The notes under the pieces: generated by a model
Database searches by the model: none
Told to the model about the DNA's origin: nothing
Seen by the model: the letters and a program-made list of their open reading frames with translations, nothing else
Translations under genes and position numbers: made by a program
Assembly: GCA_020848855.1 (NCBI GenBank)
Contig: JADLHH010000427.1
Span: 1-21,973, forward strand
Direction: 5' to 3'
DNA from: Anaerolineae bacterium
GTDB lineage: Bacteria > Chloroflexota > Anaerolineae > Aggregatilineales > Phototrophicaceae
Length of the DNA stretch: 21,973 bases
Shown here: in pieces, positions 1 through 7,394 of the stretch
How the letters are laid out: every line of letters starts with the position of its first letter
How positions within the stretch are numbered: the stretch's first letter is position 1

Positions 1-1
1 C

Positions 2-277
2 GATGTGCTGGCAAGCGGCGGCATCTTCATCAATGCCGATCAGATGCTCGGCACGTCCGCCGCTAATGAGCAGATTTACCAGCAGGCGTGGGAAGCCACC
101 ATTCGGAAGCAGGGCAGCACCGCCGCTGACATTCACGCGGCGAACGAGCGCATGAAAGCCGACCAGACATCGACACTCGAAGATCAGCTTCGCTGGCTGC
201 GTGAAGCCGGCTTTGCCGATGTCGACTGCTGGTACAAGCGCTACCGCTTCGCCGTCTATTCCGGTCGCAAGCCATAA
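2..277 (+). CDS. SAM-dependent class I methyltransferase, C-terminal part (5' end outside window)
   Basis: The reading frame is open from the left edge to a TAA at 275-277, so only about the last 91 residues are visible. The first visible residues (DVLASGGIFINADQ) match the 'xVLxPGGxxxxxD' segment of Rossmann-fold SAM methyltransferases, the strand after motif III. The end (LRWLREAGFADVDCWYKRYRFAVYSG) is the usual closing strand pair, in which the enzyme describes a 'GF..V' turn. The SAM-binding glycine motif must lie upstream of the window, so the substrate cannot be inferred. No terminator is visible after it, and the next gene starts 79 bases downstream on the same strand. Family assignment is fairly sure; any narrower name would be a guess. 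Confidence 0.75.
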   Translation, partial: DVLASGGIFINADQMLGTSAANEQIYQQAWEATIRKQGSTAADIHAANERMKADQTSTLEDQLRWLREAGFADVDCWYKRYRFAVYSGRKP

Positions 278-356
278 CCCGCGCCGCTTTGCAGGCGGGT
301 TCGCAGCCGCCGGTTGTACCTGTGCTGCCAGACAGCCTGAAGTCAGGAGTTCGTTT

Positions 357-1211
357 GTGCGTTTTGTGTTCTACACCGAAAAAACCATCCCCCAGTGCAT
401 GACGGCGATCAACGACCGGATGCAGGTCAAGGCGACCAGTACCCGCCCGGCGCTTGACGGCTGGGTCGAGAAGGGTGGGGCGTTCGCTCTCAGCCTATCA
501 TCGCCGGTCATCGGCAAATTCACGCGCCGCACCACCCTCAAGGCGCAGGCGGAGCGCGAAAGCGGAATCACCATCATTCGCGGCAGCGTGCCGGGCGGCG
601 CGCCGCGTGAGGGGCAGGCGATTGTCTTTATCGCGTTGGTGCTGGTCGCCCTGATCATCGTCAGCAGCGGCAATATCCTCGTCGGGCTGCTGCTGCTCCC
701 GGTCGCCGCCTATCTGTACATCCCGCTGCACGGCGATTACCGCAACAGCGACGTGCTGCTGGACGAAGTTCAGAAGACGCTCAAGGCGAAGCTCACTCCG
801 CCGAAAGCGCTCCAGCCGGCAGCGCCCAGCGCCGCGCCCGCCAAAAAACCGGCGACTGCGCCAAAGCCCGCTAAAACGACGACCGGCGAGTCGAAGACCC
901 CGAAGGCGAAAGCGACCAAATCGACAACGACCGCGCCGAAGACCGCCCGCGCCACCGGTACGACCAAAGCCAGCAAACCAGCGACGGCGAAAGCATCACC
1001 GAGCGCTGCTGCGCCCACCGAAAATACATCGCCTGTGGGCGAAACCCTGCTGATCCCCGACGAGACCCTGGCGGCGTCGCCCGCCGCGACACCGCCAGCG
1101 GCGCGCCCTGCGCCCGCCAAAAAGACGCCACCCGCCGAGAAGAAGCTGCCCGCGCCGCCTGCCGACGAATTCCCGGAGGTTCCCGGCGAAGCGCCGCCGT
1201 CCGCGCCGTAG
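357..1211 (+). CDS. Membrane protein with Lys/Ala/Pro/Thr-rich (histone H1-like) C-terminal tail
   Basis: I chose the GTG at 357 because CAGGAG (344-349) lies 7 bases upstream; the frame is open further 5' but without a better start. The 284-residue product has a soluble N-terminal region (about 1-85). It is followed by a hydrophobic block (about 87-123) that fits two closely spaced membrane helices with a short SSGN turn. The tail of some 135 residues is low complexity. Its first part is rich in KPAT, PKPAK and TKAS-like units and strongly basic, and its end is richer in acid and proline (EFPEVPGE). The tail recalls histone H1 or AlgP-like proteins, but here it is tethered to a membrane. I do not recognise the N-terminal family and assign no function. 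A real gene is supported by the start signal and the coherent membrane topology. Confidence 0.7.
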   Translation: MRFVFYTEKTIPQCMTAINDRMQVKATSTRPALDGWVEKGGAFALSLSSPVIGKFTRRTTLKAQAERESGITIIRGSVPGGAPREGQAIVFIALVLVALIIVSSGNILVGLLLLPVAAYLYIPLHGDYRNSDVLLDEVQKTLKAKLTPPKALQPAAPSAAPAKKPATAPKPAKTTTGESKTPKAKATKSTTTAPKTARATGTTKASKPATAKASPSAAAPTENTSPVGETLLIPDETLAASPAATPPAARPAPAKKTPPAEKKLPAPPADEFPEVPGEAPPSAP

Positions 1212-1286
1212 CGCCGCTGCCACGTTCGGGGCGTATTTCGCGTATAGTAGATACAGGACGTATCGCCGCGGAGAAAGGCGTATACT

Positions 1287-1697
1287 GTGCTCCCGCTCTT
1301 CGATACCAACCAGAGTGGTCGAACCCCGCAGACCACCGCCCTCAAGGTTTTGTTCGCCGTGATGGCGATGCTGATCGCCGGCGGCATTGCCATCATGTTC
1401 AATGCTGGATTTGCTGAAACGCCGGTCGTGCTGTTCTTCCTCGTCGTGGCGATACTGGCAATCGTCGGCGCGGTGGGGGTACTGGTCTCCGCTCGCATGT
1501 CCACGCCCAAGACCAAACGCGGGCTGGAAGGGCTTGACCTCTATTCGGTCATCGACCGGCTGGTCGATGACATTGACGACGACGAAGCGGCTTACCTGCA
1601 GCGCAAGCTGGACGAGCGCAAAGCGAAGAACCGGGATGACCTGACCGTCTCGCTGGACGAACTGCTCGACCAGCGTGCCCAGAACCGCCGCGAATGA
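1287..1697 (+). CDS. Small two-helix membrane protein, unknown function
   Basis: The start is GTG at 1287, preceded by GAGAAAGG (1271-1278) with an 8-base spacer. The 136-residue product has two hydrophobic helices (about 18-38 and 47-68). A charged cytoplasmic-type tail follows, with an acidic patch (DDIDDDE) and then a likely amphipathic helix (YLQRKLDERKAK). It ends in SLDELLDQRAQNRRE. A possible -10 box TATAGT sits at 1243-1248, though no good -35 is seen. The gene ends 28 bases before the crotonase gene, so the two may be co-transcribed. The alternating charged tail suggests coiled-coil contacts or a cytoplasmic partner; that is inference only. No family is recognised. Confidence 0.7.
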   Translation: MLPLFDTNQSGRTPQTTALKVLFAVMAMLIAGGIAIMFNAGFAETPVVLFFLVVAILAIVGAVGVLVSARMSTPKTKRGLEGLDLYSVIDRLVDDIDDDEAAYLQRKLDERKAKNRDDLTVSLDELLDQRAQNRRE

Positions 1698-1725
1698 CCC
1701 GGCTGCCGCTCCGAAGGGATAGAGG

Positions 1726-2508
1726 ATGACCGATTCCGTGCTGGTCGAACGGCGCGACGACGTGACCATCCTGACGATCAACCGTCCCGAAGTCCGCAAC
1801 GCCGTCGATGCTGCGACGATGGACGCGCTGCGCGGTGTGCTGCTCGCCTGCGCCGACGACGGCACGCGCTGTGTCGTCCTCACCGGGGCGGGCGGCTCGT
1901 TCTGCTCCGGCGCGGATTTGAAATGGGCGGTCGCTTCCGGCTATACCCCGGACGAGAGCTACGGCATCCTGACCGAGCATTATGCCCCGACGCTGAAAGC
2001 GATCCGCGCCTGCCCGCTACCCGTGATCGCGGCGATTGACGGCTACGCGGCGGGTATCGGCTGTGACATGGCGCTGGCGTGTGACCTGCGGCTGGTCAGC
2101 GAGCGCGGCAGATTCGCAGAGTTGTTCATTCGCATCGGCTTGATCCCGGACGGCGGCGGGACGTACCTGCTGCCGCGTCTGGTGGGCATGGGGCGTGCGC
2201 TGGAGATGATCTTCACCGGCGAGGACGTGGACGCGCAGGACGCCGTCCGCATCGGGCTGGCGAACCGTCTGCTGCCGACAGAGGGGTTTATGGATGCCGT
2301 TTTGAATTTCGCTGGACAGATCAGCCGACAGTCGCCGAACGCGCTGCGCCGCGCCAAGCAGGCGCTGCTGGCGTCGCTGGACAGCGGCTACGACGAGGCG
2401 CTCGCCCGCGAAGCCGAGCACCAGCGCGCCATCTTCCAGTCCGAGGACGGCATGGAAGGTTTCCTCGCCTTCGTCCAGAAGCGCCCGCCGGTGTGGAAGG
2501 GGCGCTAG
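1726..2508 (+). CDS. Enoyl-CoA hydratase/isomerase (crotonase) family protein
   Basis: This 260-residue soluble protein has the full crotonase length. The oxyanion-hole segments are clear: SGADLK at 61-66 and GYAAGIG at 106-112. The signature IPDGGGTYLLPRLVG starts at residue 140, and the ending FVQKRPPVWKG is typical of the family. In the hydratase (rat ECH) two glutamates are catalytic. Here the first position is Phe (about 134), while the second glutamate is kept (E160) and Asp142 sits in the IPD turn. That pattern is closer to PaaG or isomerase-like members than to true hydratases, so a 2-enoyl-CoA hydratase function should not be assumed. ATG 1726 is preceded by AAGGG (1714-1718), spacer 7. 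A hairpin terminator follows the gene. Family certain, reaction open. Confidence 0.9.
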   Translation: MTDSVLVERRDDVTILTINRPEVRNAVDAATMDALRGVLLACADDGTRCVVLTGAGGSFCSGADLKWAVASGYTPDESYGILTEHYAPTLKAIRACPLPVIAAIDGYAAGIGCDMALACDLRLVSERGRFAELFIRIGLIPDGGGTYLLPRLVGMGRALEMIFTGEDVDAQDAVRIGLANRLLPTEGFMDAVLNFAGQISRQSPNALRRAKQALLASLDSGYDEALAREAEHQRAIFQSEDGMEGFLAFVQKRPPVWKGR

Positions 2509-2536
2509 ACAACGTCCTCAAATTGGGATGGTGTAG

Positions 2537-2564
2537 GGGCGCAATACATTGCGCCCGTTCTTTT
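2537..2564 (+). terminator. Rho-independent terminator after the crotonase gene
   Basis: A perfect 9-base-pair stem (GGGCGCAAT at 2537-2545 pairing with ATTGCGCCC at 2548-2556) is followed by GTTCTTTT. It starts 28 bases after the crotonase stop and lies between convergent genes. The inner A-T pairs probably open to give a larger loop. On the minus strand there is no T-run, so it serves mainly the plus strand. Confidence 0.65.
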
Positions 2565-2596
2565 ATCTGGGGGAAATAGAGGCGTGGCGAGGGCGT

Positions 2597-3070
2597 TTAC
2601 ACGCCTTCCGCCTCGCGGATGTGGAACAGCAGCGCCTGACACCCGACCGTCACCAGATCGTAGGTGCGCTCGAAGTTGTCGTCGTAGTACGGGTCGGGCA
2701 CTTCGTCCATAGCGATTAATCCCGCGTCTTTCGCATACGATAGAAACAACCGGATTTCGGCGTGCGTCCCGGCGGCGTAGCGCCGGATGATGCTCAGGTT
2801 TTCCCGATCCATCGCCAGCACGTAATCGAACTCGTTCAGGTCGTCGTGCCGAATCTGCCGGGCGCGCCCGTTGTGGGCGATGCCGTGCCTGCGCAGGATA
2901 TTGAGCGTGCCGGGGTGCGCCGGGCTGCCGACTTCCCAGCGGCTCGTGCCCGCCGAGTCGATGGCGATCTTGTCGCTCAAGCCCGCGTCCGCCACCATTT
3001 GCCGGAAGACGGCTTCCGCCATCGGCGAGCGGCAGATATTGCCCATGCACACGAACAGAACCTTCACCAT
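2597..3070 (-). CDS. Low-molecular-weight protein-tyrosine phosphatase
   Basis: The 157-residue product has the family's usual length and the P-loop CX5R at its N-terminus (C8 MGNIC R14 S15). C8 would be the nucleophile and R14 would bind phosphate. The general acid Asp lies in PDPYY (D126-P127), the conserved DP motif. The family dephosphorylates phosphotyrosine proteins and sometimes small phosphoesters in the cytoplasm. In bacteria it often pairs with BY-kinases in polysaccharide export, but no such kinase is visible here. The start ATG at 3070 is preceded by GGGACGGGAA on the minus strand. It lies about 100 bases downstream of the bactofilin gene on the same strand. An arsenate-reductase role is unlikely, since the extra redox cysteines of ArsC are not obvious. 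Confidence 0.92.
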   Translation of the reverse strand: MVKVLFVCMGNICRSPMAEAVFRQMVADAGLSDKIAIDSAGTSRWEVGSPAHPGTLNILRRHGIAHNGRARQIRHDDLNEFDYVLAMDRENLSIIRRYAAGTHAEIRLFLSYAKDAGLIAMDEVPDPYYDDNFERTYDLVTVGCQALLFHIREAEGV

Positions 3071-3098
3071 CGGCTATTCCCGTCCCATTTGAACAACA

Positions 3099-3127
3099 GG
3101 GGTGCTGGCAGCCTCGCCCGGCACCCC
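3099..3127 (-). terminator. Terminator-like hairpin between bactofilin and phosphatase genes
   Basis: Arms GGGGTGC (3099-3105) and GCACCCC (3121-3127) form a 7-base-pair stem around a GC-rich 15-base loop. On the minus strand it follows the bactofilin stop by about 45 bases and is trailed by TGTTGTTC, a weak T-tract. Its minus-strand right side (TGCCAGCACCCCTG) resembles the right side of the hairpin at 11274-11316, so it may be a diverged copy of that repeat. Confidence 0.4.
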
Positions 3128-3171
3128 CGCTTGCGTATCGTTATTCCCTGAAAACCCGGTAGCGCCTGCGC

Positions 3172-3798
3172 CTAGGTCGACTGCTTTGGTTCGTCGTCCG
3201 TCGGCTTGTTCTCGTAGTCGGCTTGGGTTTGCCCCTCGTTCCAATCCCCGCCGACCGGCAGCTCGTCTTCTTCGCCTTCCGAGATGTTCTCGGTCAGGTC
3301 GTCGTCGCTCGCGGCGGGCGTTTCCGTGCCTTCTTCCTCGACCGCGCCGGCGTTTTCCGCCACGTCGTCGATCTCCGGCTCCGGCTGCTCATCCTGCGGG
3401 CTGATCATATTGATTTTCCCATCGATAAATGCGCCTTCCTCGGTCGTTAGCGCGGCGGCGCGAATGTCGCCCCAGATACGCCCGGTGCGCAGAAGCTGCA
3501 CCTTCTTGCCGCTGACATTGCCCCGGACTGCCCCGGCGATTGAAATATTCTTGGCATTGATGTCGGCGTTGATCTTGGCGGTTTCCCCGACCAGCACATT
3601 CCCGCCGATTTCCAGCGTCCCGCTGAAACTGCCGTCCAGACGCACATTGGCGCTGCTGCGCAGGTGTCCTTCCAGCGTGCTGTTCGCGCCCAGCACGGTC
3701 TCAAACCCGACCGGCTGCTGCGGTGTGACAAGCTGCGGTTTCTGTGGCGCGGGCGCCGGTTCTACTTCAGCCTGGCGGCGACTGCCGAAAAACGACAT
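3172..3798 (-). CDS. Bactofilin family cytoskeletal protein
   Basis: This 208-residue protein has the bactofilin (formerly DUF583) core at about residues 33-132. The core is a right-handed beta-helix built from repeating hydrophobic-glycine strands (TLEGHL, NVRLDGSFSGTLEIGGNVLVG, INADINAKNISIAG). Bactofilins polymerise without nucleotide into filaments and scaffold cell-wall or envelope enzymes at the membrane. The N-terminal 30 residues are proline-rich and begin MSFFG, which could be a membrane-touching peptide. The C-terminal 75 residues are strongly acidic and probably disordered. The start ATG at 3798 has an excellent AGGAGG (3804-3809) with a 5-base spacer, and a -10 box TATACT (complement of 3834-3839) lies just upstream. 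No peptidase (M23) partner is adjacent. Confidence 0.92.
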   Translation of the reverse strand: MSFFGSRRQAEVEPAPAPQKPQLVTPQQPVGFETVLGANSTLEGHLRSSANVRLDGSFSGTLEIGGNVLVGETAKINADINAKNISIAGAVRGNVSGKKVQLLRTGRIWGDIRAAALTTEEGAFIDGKINMISPQDEQPEPEIDDVAENAGAVEEEGTETPAASDDDLTENISEGEEDELPVGGDWNEGQTQADYENKPTDDEPKQST

Positions 3799-3965
3799 CG
3801 CGTCCTCCTAATGTAATGCACACTGTACGACTCAGTATACCCGATTCAAACCCTGATTAGAACGGCGTATCCATTGAGAATTCGCTCCGGCGCTGGCTGC
3901 TCGCAGATGACCATGCAGATTCTGCCGAGGGCAGACCGAGCGACCGGAATTCGGCTGGTCAGCGA

Positions 3966-5666
3966 CTAGAACAAGCCGACGATCTCGCCATTCTGATCTA
4001 TATCAACACCTTCCGCCGCCGGATGTTCCGGTAAACCGGGCATAGTCATCATTTCTCCGCAGATCGGGTAGATGAATCCCGCGCCGACGCTCGCCCGCAC
4101 TTCGCGCACCGGCAGCGTGAATCCGGTTGGCGCGCCGCGCAGGGTGGGGTCGTGGCTCAGGCTGAGGTGCGTCTTCGCCATGCAGATCGGCAGGCTGCCG
4201 AAGCCGCTCGCCTCATAGCTCTTGATCTGCTTGTCCGCCAGCGGCTCATACGACACGCCGTCCGCGCCATAAATCTTGCGGGCGATGGTCTCGATCTTCG
4301 CCTTGATCGGCTGGTCGAGGTCGTACAGGAAGTGGAAGCCGTTCTGCTGTTCCGCCGCGCTCATCACCATCTCCGCCAATTCGACCGCGCCTTCGCCACC
4401 GTGCTCGAAATGCCGCGCTTCCGCCGCGCCCAGCGCACCCGCCGCGCCCGCGATCCGCTTGATCGCGTCGATTTCTTCCTGATGGTCGCCGGCGAACACG
4501 TTGATTGCCACCACTGGCGTCACGCCGTGCGCCCGGATATTGTCGATCTGCTTGATCAGGTTCGCCGCGCCCGCTTCCACGTCCGCCACGTTCAGTTCGA
4601 GCATCTCTGGCGGCAGCGCCTTCCCGGCAACCACGCGATAGCGCCCGCTGTGCGCCTTGAGCGCCCGCACCGTCGCCACCAGCACGGCGGCGTCCGGCTT
4701 CAGCCCGCTATAGCGGCATTTGATGTTGAAGAACGTCTCCGCGCCGATATCCGCGCCGAAGCCCGCCTCGGTGAACACGTAGTCGCCGCATTTCACCGCG
4801 AACTGATCCGCCAGAATGCTGCTGTTGCCGTGCGCGATGTTGGCGAACGGACCGGCGTGGACGAACGCCGGCGTGTTTTCGAGCGTTTGCAGCAGGTTCG
4901 GGCGCAGCGCGTCGCGCATCAGCACCGTCATCGCCCCCGCTGCGCCGATCTGCTCGGCTGTCACCGGCTGCTTGTCATAGGTCATACCGATTACGATGCG
5001 TCCGAAGCGCTCGCGCATGTCCCTGAGCGAGGTCGTCAGCGCGAGGATCGCCATCACTTCGCTGGCGACCGAGATATCGAAGCCGGTTTCGCGCACCACG
5101 CCGCCCTGCGACTTGCCGCCCAGCCCGACGATGATCTGCCGCAGCGCCCGGTCGTTCACGTCCAGCACACGCCGCCAGGTGATGGTGTCCGGGTCGATAT
5201 TCAGCACGTTACCGCGCATCAGCCGGTTGTCGATCATCGCCGCAAGCTGGTTATTCGCCGCTGTCACCGCGTGGATATCGCCGGTCAGGTGCAGGTTGAA
5301 GGTTTCCATCGGCACGACCTGAGCGTAGCCGCCGCCCGCTGCGCCGCCCTTGATGCCGAAGGTCGGTCCCTGCGACGGCTGCCGCAGCGTGACGATGCCC
5401 CGTTTTCCCAGCAGGCGCATGGCTTGTCCCAAGCCGACAGTCGTCGTCGATTTTCCTTCGCCCAACGGCGTCGGCGTGATCGCCGTGACGACGACGTATT
5501 TCGCGTTGGGGCGGTCTTTCAGGTGTTCGAGCGCGCTCAGGCGCAGCTTGGCGATATATGGACTGCCGTAAGTATCGAAGTCGTCGGGCGTAAGCCCCAA
5601 CTGCGCCGCGATTTCGTGGATCGGCTTCAGGCTGGCGCGTTGGGCAATGGCGAGGTTCGAAAGCAT
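3966..5666 (-). CDS. fhs: Formate--tetrahydrofolate ligase
   Basis: The enzyme makes 10-formyl-tetrahydrofolate from formate, tetrahydrofolate and ATP, in the cytoplasm. It feeds purine synthesis or, in acetogens, the methyl branch of the Wood-Ljungdahl pathway. At 566 residues it is full length. The nucleotide-binding loop TPTPLGEGKSTTT is at about 64-76. The family signature PSQGPTFGIKGGAAGGGYAQVVP is at about 97-119, followed by NLHLTGD. The C-terminus ends in GLF as in many homologues. ATG 5666 is preceded by AAAAGGAT with about 7 bases between. No folD or other one-carbon gene is adjacent in the window. The 5' region holds a perfect 11-base-pair inverted repeat that may be regulatory. 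Identification is very secure. Confidence 0.97.
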   Translation of the reverse strand: MLSNLAIAQRASLKPIHEIAAQLGLTPDDFDTYGSPYIAKLRLSALEHLKDRPNAKYVVVTAITPTPLGEGKSTTTVGLGQAMRLLGKRGIVTLRQPSQGPTFGIKGGAAGGGYAQVVPMETFNLHLTGDIHAVTAANNQLAAMIDNRLMRGNVLNIDPDTITWRRVLDVNDRALRQIIVGLGGKSQGGVVRETGFDISVASEVMAILALTTSLRDMRERFGRIVIGMTYDKQPVTAEQIGAAGAMTVLMRDALRPNLLQTLENTPAFVHAGPFANIAHGNSSILADQFAVKCGDYVFTEAGFGADIGAETFFNIKCRYSGLKPDAAVLVATVRALKAHSGRYRVVAGKALPPEMLELNVADVEAGAANLIKQIDNIRAHGVTPVVAINVFAGDHQEEIDAIKRIAGAAGALGAAEARHFEHGGEGAVELAEMVMSAAEQQNGFHFLYDLDQPIKAKIETIARKIYGADGVSYEPLADKQIKSYEASGFGSLPICMAKTHLSLSHDPTLRGAPTGFTLPVREVRASVGAGFIYPICGEMMTMPGLPEHPAAEGVDIDQNGEIVGLF

Positions 5667-5699
5667 GATACTATCCTTTTCTGTGAACGTGTGGGGAAT

Positions 5700-5755
5700 G
5701 ATGGCGTGCTACTTTTTCATGAACAGCGCAATCTTGTCGGGCGCAGCACGCCATC
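5700..5755 (-). promoter_or_regulatory. Long stem-loop in the fhs leader
   Basis: GATGGCGTGCT (5700-5710) and AGCACGCCATC (5745-5755) form a perfect 11-base-pair stem around a 34-base loop that contains two GCGC segments. It lies 34-89 bases upstream of the fhs ATG on the minus strand, so it would be transcribed in the leader. There is no T-run after it, so it is not a plain terminator. It could be a cis-acting RNA element or an operator. It does not resemble the tetrahydrofolate riboswitch as I remember it. Confidence 0.4.
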
Positions 5756-5891
5756 CGAAGCAGGCGCGTGCGTCCTTTCCGATCATTGTATTCAGCGTAC
5801 AGCAACCCTCGTATTTCCGCGCAGTGTAGAGCTTCACCTTTCGGCACGAAATCTGTTACAAACGTTGAGAAAACGTAGGGGAATACCCCTC

Positions 5892-5919
5892 TGGACAACG
5901 TTGGCAACTGTGCTATCCT
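5892..5919 (+). promoter_or_regulatory. Candidate sigma70-type promoter upstream of the MFS transporter
   Basis: A -35 box TGGACA (5892-5897) and a -10 box TATCCT (5914-5919) are separated by 16 bases, with a TGn extended -10 (TGC at 5911-5913). The predicted start of transcription is near 5926, at the ATG of a short upstream open frame. One AACGTT box overlaps the -35. Confidence 0.4.
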
Positions 5920-5926
5920 TCACAGA

Positions 5927-6022
5927 ATGAGCATCGAAATTCAGACGCACATACCCGTGACCAGACCAATGCGTTCAGGCGCCGCACGCGGACTTATTGC
6001 GTGGGGTTCGTCGTTGCTGTAG
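5927..6022 (+). CDS. Possible 31-residue leader peptide upstream of the MFS gene
   Basis: An ATG at 5927 opens a frame of 31 codons (MSIEIQTHIPVTRPMRSGAA...) ending in TAG at 6020-6022, 52 bases before the transporter gene. It has no Shine-Dalgarno sequence. However, the candidate promoter at 5892-5919 would start transcription almost exactly at this ATG, which would make a leaderless message. Short open frames upstream of efflux genes can act as translational attenuators. A chance open frame of this length is also quite possible. Confidence 0.2.
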   Translation: MSIEIQTHIPVTRPMRSGAARGLIAWGSSLL

Positions 6023-6074
6023 CGTTGTAATGGGACAACAAGTTCTCTGCTGAAAGCGAGTCTTCTCCCCCACT

Positions 6075-7322
6075 ATGATTTCACAACCCCAGCGTGCCGA
6101 CAGCACAGGGCGGGCAAATTTCAACCATCTTCTCGGCGATATCGCATGGTTTGGCTTAGCGCTCGCGGCTACGTCGCGCTTTCTTTCGGTTTACGCCATC
6201 CGCCTCGGCGCGACGCCCGTCGAACTCGGCTGGATTTCGGCGCTTCCGGCACTGTTTCTGCTGGTATCGGCGTCATTCACTTCGTGGTGGGCGCGCCGCT
6301 TTGGCGACCGGGTGCGGTCGATGTTTCTCCCTGGTCTAGGGATGCGGATGCTGTTTCTGCTGCCGGCGTTCGCGCCGCTTTTGCCGCTTCAGTGGCAGCC
6401 GCTCTGGCTGATCGTGTCGGTGTCGCTCCCGGCGATCCCGCAGGGAGTCGCGTCGGTGACGTTTCTCGGCATCATCCGCGATTCAGTCGATCCGTCGGTC
6501 ATGACGCGCCTGCTCAGCTATCGCCAGCTCGCGCTCAACGTGACGGTCGCCGTCGCCGCGCTGGTGTTTGGGGTGTGGCTGGAACAGGCGCCGTTCCCGC
6601 TCAGCTATCAGGTCATGTTCCTGCTGGCGTTCGCCTTCTCGCTGATGAGCCTATGGCACTGCGTCCATATCCGCCTGGACATCCCGCAGACGCAGCAGTC
6701 CGCCGCACCCCCGTCGATCACGAACGTGTGGCGCTCGCGTGGGTTCCAGCGCGTCGCCGTAATCGCTGCCGTCATTCATATCGCTTTTTTCACGCTCGTC
6801 CCGGTGACGCCGCTGTTTCTGGTGAATCGGCTTGGGGCGAATGAGGGGTACATGGCGCTGTTTGCGCTGCTCGAACTGGGCGCGGGTGCTACCGCTTCGA
6901 TCCTTGCGCCGCGCGTGAACGCGCGCGTCGGCACTCGCGCGATGGTCGCGCTGTCGATGGTCGGCACGGCGGTCGCGGCGCTCGTCATCGCCGTCTCGCC
7001 CAACCTGTACGTCGCGCTGATCGCGGCGGTCATCTCCGGCGGCTGCTGGACGGCGGGGGCGGGCGTCGGTCTATTCCGGCTGTTCGTCGATAACGCCCCC
7101 GAAGGCGAAATGACCGGCTATTCCACCGCCTATAATCAGGTGATCGGTCTCGCGATCTTCATCGGACCAATGTTCGGCAGCCTGCTGGCGAACGGCGGCG
7201 TGGATTTGATCCTCGTGATGGTGATTGGCGCGCTGCTGCGGCTGGTCGCCGCGCCGCTGATCGATACGTCGCTGCTCACACGGCGGCGCGCGGCGCGACC
7301 GCCGCTCCAGACCGCGCATTAA
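6075..7322 (+). CDS. MFS (major facilitator superfamily) transporter
   Basis: This 415-residue protein has about twelve hydrophobic helices split into two six-helix halves. They are joined by a polar central loop at about 196-215 (RLDIPQTQQSAAPPSITNVWRSRGF). A short basic turn between the second and third helices (WWARRFGDRVRS, about 71-82) matches the MFS motif A position. The family moves small solutes or drugs across the inner membrane using a proton gradient. The substrate is not readable from sequence. ATG 6075 has no clear ribosome-binding site (nearest purine run GCGAG), so the true start could differ slightly, but the first helix begins about 20 residues in, as expected. A hairpin terminator follows the stop. 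It stands alone with its own promoter region. Confidence 0.88.
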   Translation: MISQPQRADSTGRANFNHLLGDIAWFGLALAATSRFLSVYAIRLGATPVELGWISALPALFLLVSASFTSWWARRFGDRVRSMFLPGLGMRMLFLLPAFAPLLPLQWQPLWLIVSVSLPAIPQGVASVTFLGIIRDSVDPSVMTRLLSYRQLALNVTVAVAALVFGVWLEQAPFPLSYQVMFLLAFAFSLMSLWHCVHIRLDIPQTQQSAAPPSITNVWRSRGFQRVAVIAAVIHIAFFTLVPVTPLFLVNRLGANEGYMALFALLELGAGATASILAPRVNARVGTRAMVALSMVGTAVAALVIAVSPNLYVALIAAVISGGCWTAGAGVGLFRLFVDNAPEGEMTGYSTAYNQVIGLAIFIGPMFGSLLANGGVDLILVMVIGALLRLVAAPLIDTSLLTRRRAARPPLQTAH

Positions 7323-7348
7323 CGACGGGGAAATCCGCAATCTTTTGA

Positions 7349-7394
7349 GGCGCAGGTGCAACGTTCGGTTGCCAGGCTGCGCCCTTTTATTTTT
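7349..7394 (+). terminator. Two-part hairpin terminator after the MFS gene (repeat copy A)
   Basis: The outer stem is GGCGCAG (7349-7355) with CTGCGCC (7377-7383). The inner stem is GCAAC (7358-7362) with GTTGC (7368-7372) around GTTCG. It is followed by CTTTTATTTTT, so it should terminate the plus-strand transcript 27 bases after the transporter stop. It is nearly the same sequence as the hairpin at 11274-11316, with a compensatory change in the outer stem. Confidence 0.7.

Larger units (their letters stand above)
5667..6074. other. 408-base divergent intergenic region, fhs (-) / MFS transporter (+)
   Basis: No convincing conserved gene is seen here. From left to right it contains the fhs leader with its 11-base-pair stem (5700-5755) and a short palindrome AGGGG-AATA-CCCCT (5877-5890). 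Two AACGTT boxes, 36 bases apart (5861-5866, 5897-5902), sit in similar contexts (ACAAACGTTGAGAA and ACAACGTTGGCAA) and overlap a plus-strand promoter candidate. A 31-codon open frame at 5927-6022 completes it. The paired AACGTT boxes are a plausible operator for whichever regulator controls the transporter. Confidence 0.5.

Noticed and set aside
5671..5907. 78-residue open frame in the fhs leader
   Set aside because: No ribosome-binding site or known motif, rich in Arg/His/Cys, and it runs through the leader stem; more likely chance.
4152..5930. Long open frame (592 residues) antisense to the fhs gene
   Set aside because: It is a shadow of the GC-rich fhs coding frame; the product is rich in Arg/His with no domain, while the opposite strand encodes a certain enzyme.
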